This document shows positions 62,976 to 64,000 of a DNA stretch of 64,000 bases, piece after piece. Position 1 is the stretch's first letter. Each line of letters begins with the position of its first letter. The notes beneath the pieces are model-generated. The model searched no databases, was not told the DNA's origin, and worked only from the letters and a program-made list of their open reading frames with translations. Position numbers and translations under genes: made by a program. Source of the stretch: a bacterium EF100-94H03 bin56 (GTDB lineage: Bacteria; Pseudomonadota; Alphaproteobacteria; SP197); contig MPMV01000011.1 of assembly GCA_002238685.1 (NCBI GenBank), positions 1-64,000 on the forward strand. Reading direction: 5' to 3'.

Positions 62976-63975
62976 TATCAGCGAGTCCCTCGTCTCTGAT
63001 GACGATCGGGCAGGCCGCGCGATGCGGGACTTCATTGCCTCCGACGCAGGTCAGTACGGGCCGCTTCGTGCGGCATGAGGCCTCGGCTTGCGGACAGCGA
63101 TCGGCGAACCGGCAGCCGGGCAGGACGCGTGTCTGATCCGGCGGAAGACCGGGAATCTCGCGGGTGCCGCTGGCCGTGTCGGAGCGGAAGTCCGGGACCG
63201 AGGCCAGGAGGCCGCGGGTATAGGGGTGAACCGGGGAGGTCAGAACGTCGATGGCGCTGCCTTCTTCGGCGATCCGTCCGGCGTAAAGCACGATCACCCG
63301 GTCGGCGAGCACGGAGACGGCGCCGATGTCGTGTGTGATGAGCGCAACCGCGATGCCGTCCTCATTCTGGATCTGCCGCAGGAGCGCGAGGATCTGGGCC
63401 TGAACTGTGGCGTCAAGCGCCGTTGTCGGTTCGTCGGCAATCAGGACGCGAGGCCGGGCCGCGAGCGCGAGCGCGATCATCGCGCGCTGCAGCATTCCGC
63501 CCGACAGTTCGTGCGGGTATCGGTCGTAGCGATCTTCGGGGTCCGGGATGCCTGTTCGCGCCAGCAGGGAGACCGCCGCGGCGCGAGCCGCGGCCGGAGA
63601 AAGGCCGGCAAAGCGCCGCGCCTGTTCGGCGAGCTGCGGGCCTATCTTCAGCATCGGGTTCAGCGCGCTCATCGGATCCTGGAAAATGACACCGAACTGG
63701 CCACCACGGAGCGACGAGAGCTTCTTCGGCGACATCTTCACGAGGTCCTTCCCGGCCGCCCTGGCCGATCCCCGCAGGTCGATCGTCACGCCTTCCGGCA
63801 TGAGGCCCAGTGGTCCGAGCGTCATCACTGTCTTGCCCGACCCGCTTTCGCCGACCACGGCAAGTGTTTCGCCGGCGTTGATGGCGAAACTCACCCTGTC
63901 CACCGCCCGAACCGAAACGGAGGGGGTATAGAGATCGATGACGAGATCCTCGACCGCATAGACGGGCTCGCTCAT
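62968..63975 (-). CDS. Dipeptide/oligopeptide ABC transporter ATPase (DppD/OppD type)
   Basis: 335 residues. Walker A VVGESGSGKTVMTLGPLGLM, Q-loop IFQDPMSALNPMLKIGPQ, signature ELSGGMLQRAMIALALA, Walker B VLIADEPTTALDAT, switch ALITHDIGAVSV, and the C-terminal Cys-rich extension (GCRFADRCPQAEASC). Pairs with the DppF-like ATPase downstream. Its ATG overlaps the stop of the upstream gene, whose end is cut by the window. Confidence 0.92.
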   Translation of the reverse strand: MSEPVYAVEDLVIDLYTPSVSVRAVDRVSFAINAGETLAVVGESGSGKTVMTLGPLGLMPEGVTIDLRGSARAAGKDLVKMSPKKLSSLRGGQFGVIFQDPMSALNPMLKIGPQLAEQARRFAGLSPAAARAAAVSLLARTGIPDPEDRYDRYPHELSGGMLQRAMIALALAARPRVLIADEPTTALDATVQAQILALLRQIQNEDGIAVALITHDIGAVSVLADRVIVLYAGRIAEEGSAIDVLTSPVHPYTRGLLASVPDFRSDTASGTREIPGLPPDQTRVLPGCRFADRCPQAEASCRTKRPVLTCVGGNEVPHRAACPIVIRDEGLADND

Positions 63976-64000
63976 GCCTGACCTTCCACCGAGACGCGTG
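63972..64000 (-). CDS. Upstream ABC-operon gene, only last codons present (probable permease)
   Basis: The frame ending RVSVEGQA-stop has its TGA overlapping the ATG of the DppD-like gene (ATGA). In Dpp/Opp operons a DppC-type permease normally precedes DppD, so a permease C-terminus is expected. Only eight codons are visible, so the identity is contextual. Confidence 0.35.

Noticed and set aside
1..64000. CRISPR array or rRNA
   Set aside because: No regularly spaced direct repeats and no rRNA-like conserved segments were seen.

Overview
The window looks like the chromosome of a GC-rich Alphaproteobacterium (Rhodospirillales-like or a related environmental lineage). The basis is gene content: a TRAP dicarboxylate-type transporter operon, ETF-ubiquinone oxidoreductase, an alphaproteobacterial-type uracil-DNA glycosylase, a three-TM gene-transfer-agent holin remnant, a MobF relaxase with a DUF1173-like neighbour, and high GC codon use. 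No taxonomic marker gene is present, so the placement is an inference.

Layout. (1) 1-6.0 kb is an insertion-sequence graveyard: IS110, a truncated IS1380, an IS6 element with only its right end visible inserted in a second IS110, a decayed P4-like primase and one unrecognised intact gene (3556-4383). (2) 6.0-10.3 kb, minus strand, is a compact candidate defence operon: a KAP P-loop NTPase, a ScoMcrA-head-like/PD-(D/E)XK nuclease and a small HEPN-like protein. (3) 11.3-12.3 kb holds a decayed FitAB toxin-antitoxin pair. (4) 12.3-24.5 kb, plus strand, is a five-gene defence-like operon behind a frameshifted HTH gene: SNF2/DUF3883 helicase, PRTase-like protein, a NADAR domain fused to a DUF1156 DNA methylase, a DUF499 ATPase and an Abi/HEPN-like protein. 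(5) 24.5-25.6 kb contains prophage/GTA and other gene remnants. (6) 26.0-34.6 kb is a mobilization region: a DUF1173-like Zn/nuclease protein, a 1798-residue MobF relaxase and three tandem small MobC-like paralogues. No coupling protein or T4SS is present.

(7) 35.0-48.0 kb is ordinary chromosome: a serine hydrolase, the tungstate transporter tupBCA, tRNA-Gln(TTG), a UDP-sugar dehydrogenase, ispE, a TPR protein, ETF-QO, type-4/5 uracil-DNA glycosylase, a soluble lytic transglycosylase and MoaB. (8) 48.0-51.1 kb holds a secreted MORN/peptidoglycan-binding/trypsin-like protein whose frame is broken by short GC-biased duplications. These look like assembly artefacts: deleting 85 bp and 31 bp restores one 705-residue ORF. 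(9) 51.5-61.8 kb is an eight-gene catabolic operon, read leftwards, with a divergent MocR regulator. It encodes an IlvD/Edd paralogue that has lost all three Fe-S cysteines, a desaturase-type di-iron oxygenase with its own Rieske ferredoxin and FAD reductase, a PanB-like lyase and a TRAP transporter. (10) 62.0-64.0 kb is the end of a dipeptide/oligopeptide ABC operon.

The most promising undescribed biology is the NADAR-methylase/PRTase variant of the SNF2-DUF1156-DUF499 module, the KAP-nuclease-HEPN operon next to it, and the catabolic operon built around a cluster-less dehydratase.
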